A stretch of 62,878 nucleotides of DNA, taken from assembly GCF_003149145.1 (NCBI RefSeq), contig NZ_QGDQ01000028.1, positions 1 to 62,878 of the forward strand, read 5' to 3'. The stretch comes from Quadrisphaera granulorum. GTDB lineage: Bacteria; Actinomycetota; Actinomycetes; Actinomycetales; Quadrisphaeraceae. The notes beneath the pieces are model-generated. The model was not told the origin of the DNA. It made no database searches and saw only the letters and a program-made list of their open reading frames with translations. Every line of letters starts with the position of its first letter. Positions within the stretch are counted from its first letter, which is position 1. This document shows positions 33,820 through 42,916 of this stretch, piece after piece. The translations under genes were made by a program, and so were the position numbers.

Positions 33820-33881
33820 GGTCAGGGGTTCCGCGCTGTGGTTCCGCGCTGTGGTTCCGCGCGGTTGGTGCAGTCAGGGGG

Positions 33882-34892
33882 TCAGAAGGTGAAGACCACC
33901 CGCGCCGGCACCTGCCCAGCGAGCACGTCGGCGAAGGAGTCGTTGACGGTCTCCAGCGGGCGGGTCTCGGTGATGACGCGGGTGCGGCCCGCGGCGTGCA
34001 AGGCGAACACGTCCTGGAGGTCGTTGCGGGTGCCGACGATGGACCCGATGACGGACTTGCCGGACAGCACCGTGTCGAAGATCGGCAGCGACATGTCCCC
34101 TTCGGCAGGCAGGGCCACACACACGAGACGTCCGCCGCGGCGGAGGGACCGGTAGGCCTGGTCGAACACTCGCGCCGAGGCGGCGAGCACGATGGCGACG
34201 TCCGCGCCGCCGCGCGCCTGGATCTGGGCGACGGGGTCGGAGCTGGCGGCGTTGACGAGGTGGTCGGCGCCGAGTTCCTTGGCGAGGGCGAGCTTCTCCT
34301 CGGTGATGTCGACGGCGGTGACGAAGCCACCGGCGATGCGTGCGTACTGCAGTGCCAGGTGGCCGAGCCCTCCGATGCCGAAGACGGCGACGGTCTCTGC
34401 CGGCTGCACGCGCCCGACCTTCACGGCCTTGTACGTGGTGACCCCGGCACACGTCAGCGGTGCGGCGTCGATCGAGGAGACCTCGTCGGGTACCGGGTTG
34501 GCGAAGGCGGAGCCGATGACGGCGTGCTCGGCGAAGGCGCCGTCCACCGAGTAGCCGGAGTTCTGCTGCTCCAGGCAGAGCGTCTCCCAACCACTGATGC
34601 AGTACCGGCACTCGCCGCACGCAGACCCGAGCCAGGCGACGGCCACCCGCTGGCCGAGGGTGCGGTCGGTGACTCCCGCGCCGAGGGCCTCGATGACACC
34701 CACGCCCTCGTGTCCGGGGACGAACGGTGGGGTGGGCTTGACGGGCCAGTCGCCGTGGGCGGCGTGGATGTCGGTGTGGCACAGGCCGCTCGCCTCCAGA
34801 CGCACGAGCACCTGACCGGGGCCGGGGACCGGTACTGGGCGTTCCTGCAGCTCCAGCGGGGCCTTGAACTCGGTGACGACGGCAGCCTTCAC
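33882..34892 (-). CDS. Zinc-dependent alcohol dehydrogenase (AdhP type)
   Basis: This 336-residue enzyme oxidises primary alcohols or reduces aldehydes with NAD(H). The catalytic zinc ligands lie in GLCHTD and GHEGVG, the structural zinc Cys cluster is GSACGECRYCISGWETLC, and the nucleotide-binding motif is GIGGLGHLALQYA. The GTG with GGAGG upstream gives the normal N-terminus MKAAVVTEF. It sits beside the universal stress gene and DosR-like elements, consistent with fermentative or hypoxic metabolism. A DosR-box-like sequence lies about 100 bases upstream. Confidence 0.92.
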   Translation of the reverse strand: MKAAVVTEFKAPLELQERPVPVPGPGQVLVRLEASGLCHTDIHAAHGDWPVKPTPPFVPGHEGVGVIEALGAGVTDRTLGQRVAVAWLGSACGECRYCISGWETLCLEQQNSGYSVDGAFAEHAVIGSAFANPVPDEVSSIDAAPLTCAGVTTYKAVKVGRVQPAETVAVFGIGGLGHLALQYARIAGGFVTAVDITEEKLALAKELGADHLVNAASSDPVAQIQARGGADVAIVLAASARVFDQAYRSLRRGGRLVCVALPAEGDMSLPIFDTVLSGKSVIGSIVGTRNDLQDVFALHAAGRTRVITETRPLETVNDSFADVLAGQVPARVVFTF

Positions 34893-34989
34893 GACGGACC
34901 TCCGAGAGGTGGCGGGGCGGCGGCCCCGGGCGGCGGCCCCCACGTCGGGGCCTCGCGTCGATGCTTCCGCCGCCTGGGCCCACGGCGGA

Positions 34990-35003
34990 GGGCCGAAGGT
35001 CCG
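34990..35003. promoter_or_regulatory. DosR-box-like sequence upstream of the alcohol dehydrogenase
   Basis: GGGCCGAAGGTCCG fits GGGnCnWWnGnCCC at nine of ten fixed positions. It lies between the universal stress gene terminator and the dehydrogenase start. Confidence 0.4.
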
Positions 35004-35017
35004 CGATGACCGGGTCG

Positions 35018-35037
35018 CCCGGTCCCTGTGGACCGGG
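35018..35037 (-). terminator. Hairpin after the universal stress protein gene
   Basis: CCCGGTCC and GGACCGGG form an 8-bp stem around CTGT, 13 bases past the stop. Confidence 0.6.
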
Positions 35038-35049
35038 CGGACCTCCTCC

Positions 35050-36075
35050 TCAGGACTGCTCGACGGCGTGCACGACAGCCACCGGGCAGTGCGAGCGATG
35101 CACCAGTTCGCGGCTGGTGGACCCCAGCAGGAGGCTGCGGACGGCTCCCCGTCCTCGGGACCCCACCACCACCAGTCCGGCCCGCAACGAGGCCGTCACC
35201 AGGGCGGCGACGGGGAGCTCGTCGGAGACCTCGACCTCGACGGACACCTCGGGGTGCGCGGCCCGAGCCAGGTCTGCGGCTTCCGCCGCCGCCTGCACCG
35301 CCGCGTGGTAGGCAGCCTCCTGTGCTCCGGACATGCCGCGCCGATCCGTGGATGGTCCCGCACCAGCGGCCGAGTCCAGGGCTCTACCAGCCGGCCCCTC
35401 GGCCGGCCCGTCGGCCAGCCCGTCCAGCGGAGCCACCGACTTGAGCCATGACGCGTGGACGCGCAGAGCCGCTCCGGCACGAGCCGCGGCACCGACGGCG
35501 AACGTGACGGCCGCCCGTGATGCCGGAGACCCGTCCACGCCGACGACCACCGGCCGCACCGGACCGGCGAGGTACCGGCTGCCCTCACCGACGACGACCA
35601 AGGGACAGTGCGCTCGGGCGGCGGCAGTGGCCGCCACGGACCCCAGCACGACCGCAGCCAGCTGAGCACGACCTCGGTCACCCACCACGAGCAGCTCAGC
35701 CCGCCGCGAGGCGTCGAGGAGCGCACGTCGGGCGACGCTCAGGTCGACGACGTGGTGGACGACGGTGCCCGCCGGGCCGTCGCCCGGGGGCGAGCAGGCG
35801 CGCACCACTTCCCGGGCCAGGTGCACACCCTCCGCCGCCACCTCGACGGCCAGCGCTGCGACGTCGGGAGTCGACACGGGATCGATCCAGTCGACGTAGG
35901 ACCCCGCTGCGTGAAGGACTGTCAGAGGGCATCCCCGGGACACCGCCTCGATCGCCGCCCACCGCACCGCTTCCCGCGCGCTCAGCGATCCGTTCCAGCC
36001 GACGACCACGCCCGGACGGACCGACGGCTCCGCCGCGAGTGTCCCGTGCCGGCTTCGCGAAGACTCACTGCTCAT
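35050..36075 (-). CDS. Universal stress protein with two USP domains
   Basis: This 341-residue protein has two tandem USP domains. Each ends with an ATP-loop signature: GDRGRAQLAAVVLGSVAATA and GSRGRGAVRSLLLGSTSREL. The first domain begins VVVGWNGSLSAREAVRWAA and the second VVVGVDGSPASRAAVTFAV. An Ala/Gly-rich segment separates strands in the second domain. GGAGGTGGGTG precedes the ATG. Tandem USPs are typical DosR-regulon members in mycobacteria. The gene is divergent from a GAF protein. Confidence 0.93.
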   Translation of the reverse strand: MSSESSRSRHGTLAAEPSVRPGVVVGWNGSLSAREAVRWAAIEAVSRGCPLTVLHAAGSYVDWIDPVSTPDVAALAVEVAAEGVHLAREVVRACSPPGDGPAGTVVHHVVDLSVARRALLDASRRAELLVVGDRGRAQLAAVVLGSVAATAAARAHCPLVVVGEGSRYLAGPVRPVVVGVDGSPASRAAVTFAVGAAARAGAALRVHASWLKSVAPLDGLADGPAEGPAGRALDSAAGAGPSTDRRGMSGAQEAAYHAAVQAAAEAADLARAAHPEVSVEVEVSDELPVAALVTASLRAGLVVVGSRGRGAVRSLLLGSTSRELVHRSHCPVAVVHAVEQS

Positions 36076-36130
36076 CACCCACCTCCGGTGCCGATCATGA
36101 GCCGGACCGGAGCCGGCCAGCACCGGCGAA

Positions 36131-36200
36131 GGTCCCGTGACCACGACCGCTGGTCCCGAACGCCGGACTTCTGGCGACCCGCTCCGCGGTGGGAGGGACC
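36131..36200. promoter_or_regulatory. GGTCCC half-sites between the USP and GAF genes
   Basis: GGTCCC occurs at 36131 and 36152, 21 bp apart, and its reverse complement GGGACC at 36195-36200. GGGACC/GGTCCC words are halves of DosR-type boxes. They sit in the 166-bp divergent promoter region, but no complete palindrome is formed. Confidence 0.35.
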
Positions 36201-36241
36201 TCGGGATACGGTCGCGCAGACGACCGACCCGGAGGTGCCGC

Positions 36242-36772
36242 GTGAGCACGACCGCCGCCCTCGACTGGCTGGCCGGCCGGGTGAGCAGCACGCGCGACAT
36301 CGGCCTCCGCGGGGTGCTGCAGGAACTGGTCGAGCACCTGTCGATGGCGAGCGGGGAGGCGGTGACCCTGCGGCGTCTGTCCGACGACGGCCAGCGCCTG
36401 GTGCCCGTGGCGTGGTTCCACCCCGACCCCAACGCCCGGGCAGCCATCGGCAAGATCATGAGCCACACCACCGATCTGAGCGATGCGGGGCTGTGGCGTC
36501 CGGTGGTCGAGAACCTGCGACCCACCCGGTGGCACCTGCCACCCGGCACCGCCGCGGCAGAGGCGACGGCCGAGCAGGTCGAGTGGTCGCAGCGCTATCC
36601 CCTACGTGCCGTCATGTGCGCGCCCGTCCTCGGGCGGGACGGCGAGCTGCTCGGCGGGGCCGCCCTGCTGCGCTTCGGGCGCGACGCCGCCTTCACCGAC
36701 GACGACGAGGCGATGCTCGTCTTCTTCACCGAGCAGGTGGCCGACCTGCTGGTGCTCCTCGACGTGCGCTGA
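36242..36772 (+). CDS. GAF-domain protein (paralogue 1)
   Basis: This 176-residue protein is a single GAF-like sensor: LQELVEHLSMASGEAVTLRR, VPVAWFHPDPNARAAIGKIM, YPLRAVMCAPVLGRDGELLG and a final ALLRFGRDAAFTDDDEAMLV. GGAGG precedes the GTG. A clear paralogue lies at 42917-43456 on the other strand, sharing the LRRLS-DG-RL-PVAW-HP order and the RFGxDAxFTDxDE end. It lacks an output domain, so it may work with the kinase or regulators nearby. Confidence 0.75.
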   Translation: MSTTAALDWLAGRVSSTRDIGLRGVLQELVEHLSMASGEAVTLRRLSDDGQRLVPVAWFHPDPNARAAIGKIMSHTTDLSDAGLWRPVVENLRPTRWHLPPGTAAAEATAEQVEWSQRYPLRAVMCAPVLGRDGELLGGAALLRFGRDAAFTDDDEAMLVFFTEQVADLLVLLDVR

Positions 36773-36860
36773 GGCCCGGTAGCCGGCGCGAAGCGCCCGT
36801 CAGCACCGAGCGGACCCGCGCTGAGGGACCACGTCGATCCGAGACGCACGGCCGGCACGG

Positions 36861-36876
36861 AGGGCCGATCGGCCCT
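36861..36876. promoter_or_regulatory. Perfect DosR-box-like palindrome upstream of the PNPOx gene
   Basis: AGGGCCGATCGGCCCT is a perfect 16-bp palindrome whose core GGGCCGATCGGCCC fits GGGnCnWWnGnCCC at all fixed positions. It lies 34 bases upstream of the ATG. In mycobacteria the DosR box has the same symmetric layout and a GGCCCT half is common. Confidence 0.55.
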
Positions 36877-36910
36877 GGCCCGTGTGGCAGCCCCCGCGTG
36901 AGATGTCGTC

Positions 36911-37411
36911 ATGAGCTCTCTCCGAGGTGACGGCGCCACTCGCTCCGCGGGGGCCAGCGTGCTGATGGGCGCTTCCTTGCACCTCACCTGTGACGGGCGG
37001 TGGCTCCCCACCCTCGACACGGCCGAAAGCTGGGAGCGGCTCCGGAGCCAGCGGGTCGGGCGCCTGGCCTACACCGACGCCGTCCTGCCGGCGGTCGTGC
37101 CCGTGAACTTCACGGTGGTCGGCACCGACGTCGTCATCGCCGCGACCCCCGGGGACAAGGTCACGGCTGCCGTCCGGGGAGCCGTGGTGGCTTTCGAGGT
37201 CGACCAGACCGACCCCGTCACCCGCACCGGCTGGTCCGTGACCGTCGTCGGTCCGGCCCGTTTGCTCGCCGACCCGCACCTGGCGGCACAGCTGCGCGAA
37301 GACGGGCTCGTGCCCTGGGCGCCGTCCCCGGTGGCGACCTACCTGGCGGTGTCGGTCCAGGTCATCGCCGGTCGCCGGCTGACCGAGGACGACGACGACG
37401 GCCAGGTCTGA
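36911..37411 (+). CDS. PNPOx-like flavin/F420-binding protein
   Basis: This 166-residue split-barrel protein shows the pyridoxamine oxidase-like order: ESWERLRSQRVGRLAYTDAV, LPAVVPVNFTVVGTDVVIAA, VAFEVDQTD...GWSVTVVGPARLL. Members bind FMN, F420 or heme and are frequent DosR-regulon genes. No strong ribosome binding site is seen. It has the best DosR-box-like palindrome in the window and ends against the convergent regulator gene. Confidence 0.82.
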   Translation: MSSLRGDGATRSAGASVLMGASLHLTCDGRWLPTLDTAESWERLRSQRVGRLAYTDAVLPAVVPVNFTVVGTDVVIAATPGDKVTAAVRGAVVAFEVDQTDPVTRTGWSVTVVGPARLLADPHLAAQLREDGLVPWAPSPVATYLAVSVQVIAGRRLTEDDDDGQV

Positions 37412-37416
37412 CGGCT

Positions 37417-37452
37417 GCGCGCCCCCGGGTTACCCCCGCGGCCCGGGCGCGC
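37417..37452. terminator. Bidirectional hairpin between convergent genes
   Basis: GCGCGCCC (37417-37424) pairs with GGGCGCGC (37445-37452) between the PNPOx gene and the response regulator. Confidence 0.55.
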
Positions 37453-37454
37453 CT

Positions 37455-38153
37455 TCAGCGGTGTCCGCCGATACCGCCACCGATCTTGAGCTCGGACGCG
37501 AGCACCGCGGCCTGCGTGCGCCGCTCCAGACCCAGCTTGGCCAGCAGGTGCGAGACGTAGTTCTTCACGGTCTTCTCGGCGATGAACAGCCGCTCCCCGA
37601 TCTGCCGGTTGGTCAACCCCTCACCGATCAGGGCGAGCACCTCCCGCTCCCGCTCCGACAGCTGCGCCAGCGGACCTGTCGGTTCGCTGCCTCGCCGCAG
37701 CCGCTGCATCACGAGGGAGGCCGCGCGCGGGTCCAGCAGTGAACCGCCCGCCGCCACGATGCGCACGGCCGCGACGAGGTCTTGCCCCAGGATCTGCTTG
37801 AGCAGGTACCCCGAGGCCCCCGCCATGATCGAGTCCATCAGCGCCTCGTCGTCGCTGTAGCTCGTGAGCATGAGCACCTTCAGCTCCGGCAGCTGCGAAC
37901 GCAGCTCTCGGCACACGCTGACGCCGTCGCCGTCGGGGAGGCGAACGTCGAGAACGGCGACGTCGGGCCGCAGTGCGGGCACGCGGGCAAACGCCTCAGC
38001 CGCGGTGCTCGCCTCCCCCACCACCCGGAGTTCCGGAACCGTGCTGATCATGTCGGCAACTCCTCGGCGGACGACCTCGTGGTCGTCCAGGAGGAACACC
38101 CGCACGATCGCGCTGGTACTCGGAAGGGCAGCAGGAGACGTCGCAGCGCTCAC
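37455..38153 (-). CDS. DosR/NarL-type response regulator (paralogue 1)
   Basis: This 232-residue regulator has a receiver domain with the acidic DDHE pocket, phospho-acceptor D69 ([13 protein letters not shown]) and Lys in YLLKQ, followed by a LuxR-type HTH ([20 protein letters not shown], ending [18 protein letters not shown]). It is divergent from the heme-sensor-like kinase, its probable partner, with 112 bp between starts. TAGCGT seven bases before the GTG suggests a leaderless mRNA. A near-identical paralogue lies on the far side of the kinase. Confidence 0.9.
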   Translation of the reverse strand: MSAATSPAALPSTSAIVRVFLLDDHEVVRRGVADMISTVPELRVVGEASTAAEAFARVPALRPDVAVLDVRLPDGDGVSVCRELRSQLPELKVLMLTSYSDDEALMDSIMAGASGYLLKQILGQDLVAAVRIVAAGGSLLDPRAASLVMQRLRRGSEPTGPLAQLSEREREVLALIGEGLTNRQIGERLFIAEKTVKNYVSHLLAKLGLERRTQAAVLASELKIGGGIGGHR

Positions 38154-38265
38154 GCCGGTGACGCTAGGCGGGACCTTCCTCACCGACCAGGGTCCGAGGT
38201 CCTCCGCGGCGCGGACCCTGGAGGACGCTCGCCGACCGGGCACCCGGGCGTGCAGGCTGGTACCC

Positions 38266-39420
38266 GTGGAAGCCCGCCTGCGCCGCCTGCTCGACGCGGT
38301 GGTCGCCATCAACGACCTCGACCTCGACGCCGTCCTGCAGGGCCTGCTGCAGGCCGCCACCGACCTCGTCGGCGCGCGCTACGGAGCGCTCGGGGTGATC
38401 TCCGCCGACGGCCGCGGACTGGACCGGTTCGTGCACACCGGCATGGACCCCGAGGTCGCCGCGTCCCTGGGCCACCTGCCCGAGGGCCGCGGCGTGCTCG
38501 GACGGCTCATCGCCGACCCCCGGCCCCTGCGCGTCGACGACCTCACCGCAGATCCCCAGGCCGTGGGCTTCCCGCCCGGTCACCCGCCGATGCGCAGCTT
38601 CCTCGGCGTGCCGGTGGTGGTGCGCGGGGAGGTCTTCGGCAACCTCTACCTGACCGAGAAGTTCCCCGACCGTGACGCCGGCTGCTTCACCCGCGAAGAC
38701 TCCGAGGTCGCCCAGGCGCTCGCGGCCATCGCGGGCACCGCCCTCGCCAACGCGGCGCTGCACACCGATGCTCAGCGCCTCGCCGTCCTGGAAGACCGCG
38801 ACCGGATCGCGCACGACCTGCACGACCACGTGATCCAGCGGCTCTTCGCGGCCGGGCTGTCGCTGCAGGCTCTCAACGCTCGGCTGCACCGCCCCGACGA
38901 GGAGGAGGTCCGCACGCGTCTGGCGGGTGTGGTCTCCCAGCTCGACGAGGTGGTCCGCGACATCCGCACCACCATCTTCGGGCTGCACACCTCGCCCGGC
39001 TCCGACGGAGGCCTGCGCCGTCAGCTGCTGACCGTGGTCGAGGAGTTCACCGGGCGCGCCGCGACGACGGTGCGGACCACCGGGGCCGTCGACGTGCTCG
39101 TCACCGGAACGCTGGCCACCGACGTCATCGCCGTGGTGCGCGAAGGCACGAGCAACGCCGTCCGCCACGGACGGGCCGCGCACCTCGTGGTGACCGTCGA
39201 CGCGACGGCCACGGACCCGGCCAGCGGCGCTGACGCCGTGGTGGTCCAGGTCGACGACGACGGCGTGGGCATCGAGGCCGGAGCGGCGCGCAGCGGGCTG
39301 GCCGGCCTGGAGCAGCGGGCCGAGCGACGCGGCGGCACCTTCGAGGTGCGTCAGCGCCCCGAGGGCGGCACCCGTCTGCTGTGGTCCGCCCCGCTGGACG
39401 CCGTCGTCGCGGCGGGGTAG
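38266..39420 (+). CDS. DosS/DosT-like sensor histidine kinase with a heme-type GAF domain
   Basis: This 384-residue soluble kinase has one GAF domain (residues ~15-165), a HisKA_3 dimer helix with phospho-His186 in [14 protein letters not shown], and an HATPase domain ([34 protein letters not shown]). The GAF segment [16 protein letters not shown] places H106 on the heme ligand of mycobacterial DosS (His149), and Y128 (GNLYLT) sits 22 residues later, exactly like DosS Tyr171. Heme binding and O2/NO/CO sensing are therefore likely, though inferred. DosS has a second GAF that is absent here. Regulators flank it on both sides. Confidence 0.88.
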   Translation: MEARLRRLLDAVVAINDLDLDAVLQGLLQAATDLVGARYGALGVISADGRGLDRFVHTGMDPEVAASLGHLPEGRGVLGRLIADPRPLRVDDLTADPQAVGFPPGHPPMRSFLGVPVVVRGEVFGNLYLTEKFPDRDAGCFTREDSEVAQALAAIAGTALANAALHTDAQRLAVLEDRDRIAHDLHDHVIQRLFAAGLSLQALNARLHRPDEEEVRTRLAGVVSQLDEVVRDIRTTIFGLHTSPGSDGGLRRQLLTVVEEFTGRAATTVRTTGAVDVLVTGTLATDVIAVVREGTSNAVRHGRAAHLVVTVDATATDPASGADAVVVQVDDDGVGIEAGAARSGLAGLEQRAERRGGTFEVRQRPEGGTRLLWSAPLDAVVAAG

Positions 39421-39427
39421 CCGGGGG

Positions 39428-40135
39428 TCAGCGGCGGCGGTCGGGTGCGCGGGTGCCCTTGAGTTCCGTACTCCCCCTGAGTTCGGTGCTGCCCTTGAGT
39501 TCGGTGGCCAGCACTGCGGCCTGCGTACGCCGTTCCATGCCCAGCTTCGCCAGGAGCTGGGACACGTTGTTCTTGACGGTCTTCTCGGCGATGAACAGCC
39601 GCTCCCCGATCTGCCGGTTGGTCAACCCCTCACCGATGAGTGTGAGCACTTCTCGCTCGCGTTCGGTGAGCTGAGCCAAGGGGCCGGGGTCTTCGGCGCC
39701 GCGCCGCAGCCGCTCCATGACGAGGGAGGTCGCACGCGGATCCAGCAGCGAACCGCCCGCCGCCACGGTCCGCACCGCCGCCACCAGGTCCTGCCCGAGC
39801 ACCTGCTTGAGCAGGTACCCCGACGCACCCGCCATGATCGAGTCCATCAGCGCCTCGTCGTCGCTGTAGCTCGTGAGCATCAGCACCTTCAGCTCCGGCA
39901 GCTGCGAACGCAGCTCCCGGCACACGCTGACGCCGTCGCCGTCGGGGAGGCGAACGTCGAGAACGGCGACGTCGGGCCGCAGCGCCGGCACCCGGGCGAG
40001 CGCCTCGGCGGCGGTGCTGGCCTCCCCCACCACGGTCAACGCCTCATCCGTGCTCAGCACATCAGCGACCCCGCGGCGCACCACCTCATGGTCATCGAGG
40101 AGAAAGACCCGCACCGGCGAGGAGGTTGCACCCAC
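39428..40135 (-). CDS. DosR/NarL-type response regulator (paralogue 2)
   Basis: This 235-residue regulator is nearly identical to paralogue 1 over the receiver and HTH (phospho-acceptor D60; [20 protein letters not shown] in the HTH, where paralogue 1 has [20 protein letters not shown]). Its C-terminus carries a short repeat, [17 protein letters not shown], coded by three 18-bp units. It converges on the kinase gene with seven bases between stops and is divergent from cydA. TACGGT six bases before the GTG suggests a leaderless mRNA. Confidence 0.9.
   Translation of the reverse strand: MGATSSPVRVFLLDDHEVVRRGVADVLSTDEALTVVGEASTAAEALARVPALRPDVAVLDVRLPDGDGVSVCRELRSQLPELKVLMLTSYSDDEALMDSIMAGASGYLLKQVLGQDLVAAVRTVAAGGSLLDPRATSLVMERLRRGAEDPGPLAQLTEREREVLTLIGEGLTNRQIGERLFIAEKTVKNNVSQLLAKLGMERRTQAAVLATELKGSTELRGSTELKGTRAPDRRR
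39455..39508. repeat. 18-bp tandem repeat at the regulator C-terminus
   Basis: Three units (GCCCTTGAGTTCGGTGCT type) encode ELKGST-like hexapeptides in response regulator paralogue 2. Paralogue 1 lacks the repeat. Confidence 0.85.
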
Positions 40136-40203
40136 CACTCCACCGTAGGCGACCGCGGTGCGCACGGCCGGTCGTCGCGTCCTCGCGGGTCAGCGGCGCA
40201 TCC

Positions 40204-40217
40204 GGGACCTCGGTCCT
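40204..40217. promoter_or_regulatory. DosR-box-like sequence between regulator 2 and cydA
   Basis: GGGACCTCGGTCCT is an almost perfect palindrome of the GGGACC/GGTCCC type, 57 bases before cydA and 68 bases before the divergent regulator. A further GGGACC follows at 40226-40231. Confidence 0.4.
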
Positions 40218-40274
40218 GGCAGACCGGGACCGGCGCCGCTGCTCTGAGCTTCCGCAGCGGCCGACAGTGGCTGA

Positions 40275-41759
40275 GTGGACACCCTCGACCTCGCGCGGTG
40301 GCAGTTCGGCATCACGACCGTCTACCACTTCATCTTCGTGCCGCTGACGATCGGCCTCGCACCGCTGGTGGCCGTGATGCAGACCGCGTGGGTCCGCACC
40401 GGGCACGACCACTGGCTGAGGATGACGCGCTTCTTCGGCGAGCTGCTGCTCATCAACTTCGCCATCGGTGTGGTGACCGGCATCGTCCAGGAGTTCCAGT
40501 TCGGTATGGCGTGGAGCGAGTACTCCCGCTTCGTCGGTGACGTCTTCGGCGCTCCGCTGGCCATCGAGGGACTGGCGGCGTTCTTCGTCGAGTCGACGTT
40601 CCTGGGGCTGTGGATCTTCGGGTGGGGCCGGCTGCCCAAGCTCGTGCACCTGGGGTGCATCTGGGCGGTCGCGCTGGCCGTGAACGCCTCAGCGTTCTTC
40701 ATCCTGGCCGCCAACTCCTGGATGCAGCACCCGGTGGGTGTCACCTACAACCCCACCACGGGGCGTGCGGAGATGACCGACATCGGCGCGGTGCTGACCA
40801 ACCCCACGCTGCTGGCCGCCTTCCCCCACACGGTGACGGGTGCGCTCGTGGTCGCCGGGACGTTCGTCGCGGGGGTGTCCGGGTGGTGGTGCGTGCACCT
40901 GCTGCGCCGCGAAGGCGGCGGCAGGGTCACCGGGCGCGCCGACGCCGCAGCGTTCCGGCCGGCGCTCGTCGTCGGGCTGGTGGCGCTGCTCGTCGGCGGC
41001 GTCGGGGTGGCCGTGAGCGGTGACGCCCAGGCCAAGCTGATGTTCGCCCAGCAACCCATGAAGATGGCGGCCGCCGAGGCGCTGTGCGACACCGAGACCG
41101 GAGCCGGCTTCTCTCTCATCGCCGTCGGCGACGTCGGCAACAACTGCGACGTGCGCCAGCTGACCGTGCCGGGCCTCACGAGCTGGCTCGCGACCGGTGA
41201 CACGCACGCGACGCTGGAGGGCGTGCGCGCCGTCCAGGCGCGCTACGTCGAGCTGTACGGCCCCGCCAACTACACGCCGCTGCTACCGGTGACCTACTGG
41301 ACGTTCCGCCTGATGATCGGGTTCGGGGTGTTCTCCGCCGCCCTCGCCCTCGCCGCGCTGTGGCTGCTGCGCCGTGGCCGGACGCCGTCGCAGGCATGGT
41401 TCGGGCGGCTGTCCCTGCTCGCGCTGCCGATGCCGTTCCTCGCCAACGCCACGGGGTGGGTCTTCACCGAGATGGGCCGCCAGCCGTGGGTGGTCGCGCC
41501 CAACCCGACGGGTCCCGCCGACGTCCGCCTGCTCACCGCGCAGGGCGTCTCCCGCGTCGACTCCTGGGAGGTCGCCATCTCCCTGGTCGCGCTCACCGCC
41601 GTCTACGGGGTGCTCGCCGCGGTGTGGTTCGGGCTCATCCGGCGCGCGGTGAGCCACGGGGCCCCGTCGAACGAGGAGGTGGCGGAGCTGGTCACCGCCA
41701 CCGCCCCGCTGCCGCCGGGAGCCAGTCCCGCAGAACGCCCGCTGCCCGTCGCGTACTGA
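40275..41759 (+). CDS. cydA: Cytochrome bd ubiquinol/menaquinol oxidase subunit I
   Basis: This 494-residue membrane protein reduces oxygen with high affinity. Heme ligands are visible: H18 (VYHF), H185 (FPHTVTGA) and the Met in GWVFTEMGRQPW. The conserved Glu pair lies in AIEGLAAFFVEST. The Q-loop carries a Cys pair in its second part. GACAGT six bases before the GTG suggests a leaderless mRNA. It is followed by cydB, but no cydDC assembly exporter is present in the window. Location next to the DosS/R-like genes fits induction at low oxygen. Confidence 0.96.
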   Translation: MDTLDLARWQFGITTVYHFIFVPLTIGLAPLVAVMQTAWVRTGHDHWLRMTRFFGELLLINFAIGVVTGIVQEFQFGMAWSEYSRFVGDVFGAPLAIEGLAAFFVESTFLGLWIFGWGRLPKLVHLGCIWAVALAVNASAFFILAANSWMQHPVGVTYNPTTGRAEMTDIGAVLTNPTLLAAFPHTVTGALVVAGTFVAGVSGWWCVHLLRREGGGRVTGRADAAAFRPALVVGLVALLVGGVGVAVSGDAQAKLMFAQQPMKMAAAEALCDTETGAGFSLIAVGDVGNNCDVRQLTVPGLTSWLATGDTHATLEGVRAVQARYVELYGPANYTPLLPVTYWTFRLMIGFGVFSAALALAALWLLRRGRTPSQAWFGRLSLLALPMPFLANATGWVFTEMGRQPWVVAPNPTGPADVRLLTAQGVSRVDSWEVAISLVALTAVYGVLAAVWFGLIRRAVSHGAPSNEEVAELVTATAPLPPGASPAERPLPVAY

Positions 41760-41821
41760 TCCGCGCTGACCTGCGCTGACCCGACGCCACCCTGACCTGA
41801 CGCCTGAAGGAGAGCTCCACC

Positions 41822-42883
41822 GTGGACCTGCAACTGGTCTGGTTCTTGCTCATCGCCGTCCTGTGGACCGGCTACCTCGTGCTGGAGGGCTTCGACTTCG
41901 GCGTCGGGATGCTCATCCCGGTGCTCGCCCGCGACGACCGCGAGCGCCGCCAGATCATCAACACCATCGGCCCGGTGTGGGACGGCAACGAGGTGTGGTT
42001 GCTCGTGGCCGGCGGCGCGACGTTCGCGGCGTTCCCCGAGTGGTACGCCACGCTGTTCAGTGGGTTCTACTTGCCGCTGCTGCTCATCCTGCTGGCGCTC
42101 ATCGTCCGCGGGGTCGCGTTCGAGTACCGCAGCAAGGTCGACAGTCCGACCTGGCGGCGCCGGTGGGATGCGTGCCTCGTGGTCGGGTCGGCGGTGCCGG
42201 CGCTGCTGTGGGGCGTGGCGTTCAGCAACATCGTGGCCGGGGTCCCCCTCGACGCCCAGCACCAGTTCACGGGCAACTTGCTGACGCTGCTCAACCCCTA
42301 CGCGCTGCTCGGAGGACTCACCACGCTGGGCCTGTTCCTGCTGCACGGGGCGCTGTTCCTCCAGCTGCGCACCCTGGGCCCGGTCCGCCGGCGCGCCCGC
42401 GCACTGGCGCAGCGACTCTCGGTGCCCGTGCTCGTCGTCGCCGCGGTCTGGGCGCTGTGGACCCAGCTGGCGCACGGGACGGCGTGGACGTGGGCCGCGG
42501 TGGCCGTCGCGGCGGTGGCGCTCGTCGGCGTCGTCGTCGCCGTCCCCCGTCGTCGCGAGGGCCTGGCCTTCGCGGCGACGTGCGCGGTCATCGTGTCCGC
42601 CGTCGTCCTCATCTTCGGGTCGCTGTTCCCCGACGTCATGCCCAGCTCCACCGACCCGGCCTTCTCGCTGACCATCCGCAACGCCTCCTCCACGCCGTAC
42701 ACGCTCGGGGTGATGACCTGGGTGGCCGTGGCGCTCGTACCGCTGGTGCTGGCCTACCAGGCGTGGTCGCTGTGGGTGTTCCGTCACCGGCTCTCCGCTG
42801 AGCACATCCCGGTGCCGCTCCTCCCAGCGCCGCGCAGCGGTGAGAGCAGCTCGCACGGTCAGCAGTCCCGCACCCGTCACTGA
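41822..42883 (+). CDS. cydB: Cytochrome bd oxidase subunit II
   Basis: This 353-residue membrane protein is the partner of CydA, with the family start FLLIAVLWTGYLVLEGFDFG, followed by GPVWDGNEVWLLVAGGATFA and FPEWYATLFSGFYLPL. About nine helices are predicted. AAGGAG lies upstream of the GTG. It is 62 bases after cydA in the same operon and converges on a GAF gene. Confidence 0.95.
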   Translation: MDLQLVWFLLIAVLWTGYLVLEGFDFGVGMLIPVLARDDRERRQIINTIGPVWDGNEVWLLVAGGATFAAFPEWYATLFSGFYLPLLLILLALIVRGVAFEYRSKVDSPTWRRRWDACLVVGSAVPALLWGVAFSNIVAGVPLDAQHQFTGNLLTLLNPYALLGGLTTLGLFLLHGALFLQLRTLGPVRRRARALAQRLSVPVLVVAAVWALWTQLAHGTAWTWAAVAVAAVALVGVVVAVPRRREGLAFAATCAVIVSAVVLIFGSLFPDVMPSSTDPAFSLTIRNASSTPYTLGVMTWVAVALVPLVLAYQAWSLWVFRHRLSAEHIPVPLLPAPRSGESSSHGQQSRTRH

Positions 42884-42916
42884 GGGGCACGCCGCCGAGG
42901 TCAGGTGCTCGGTCGA

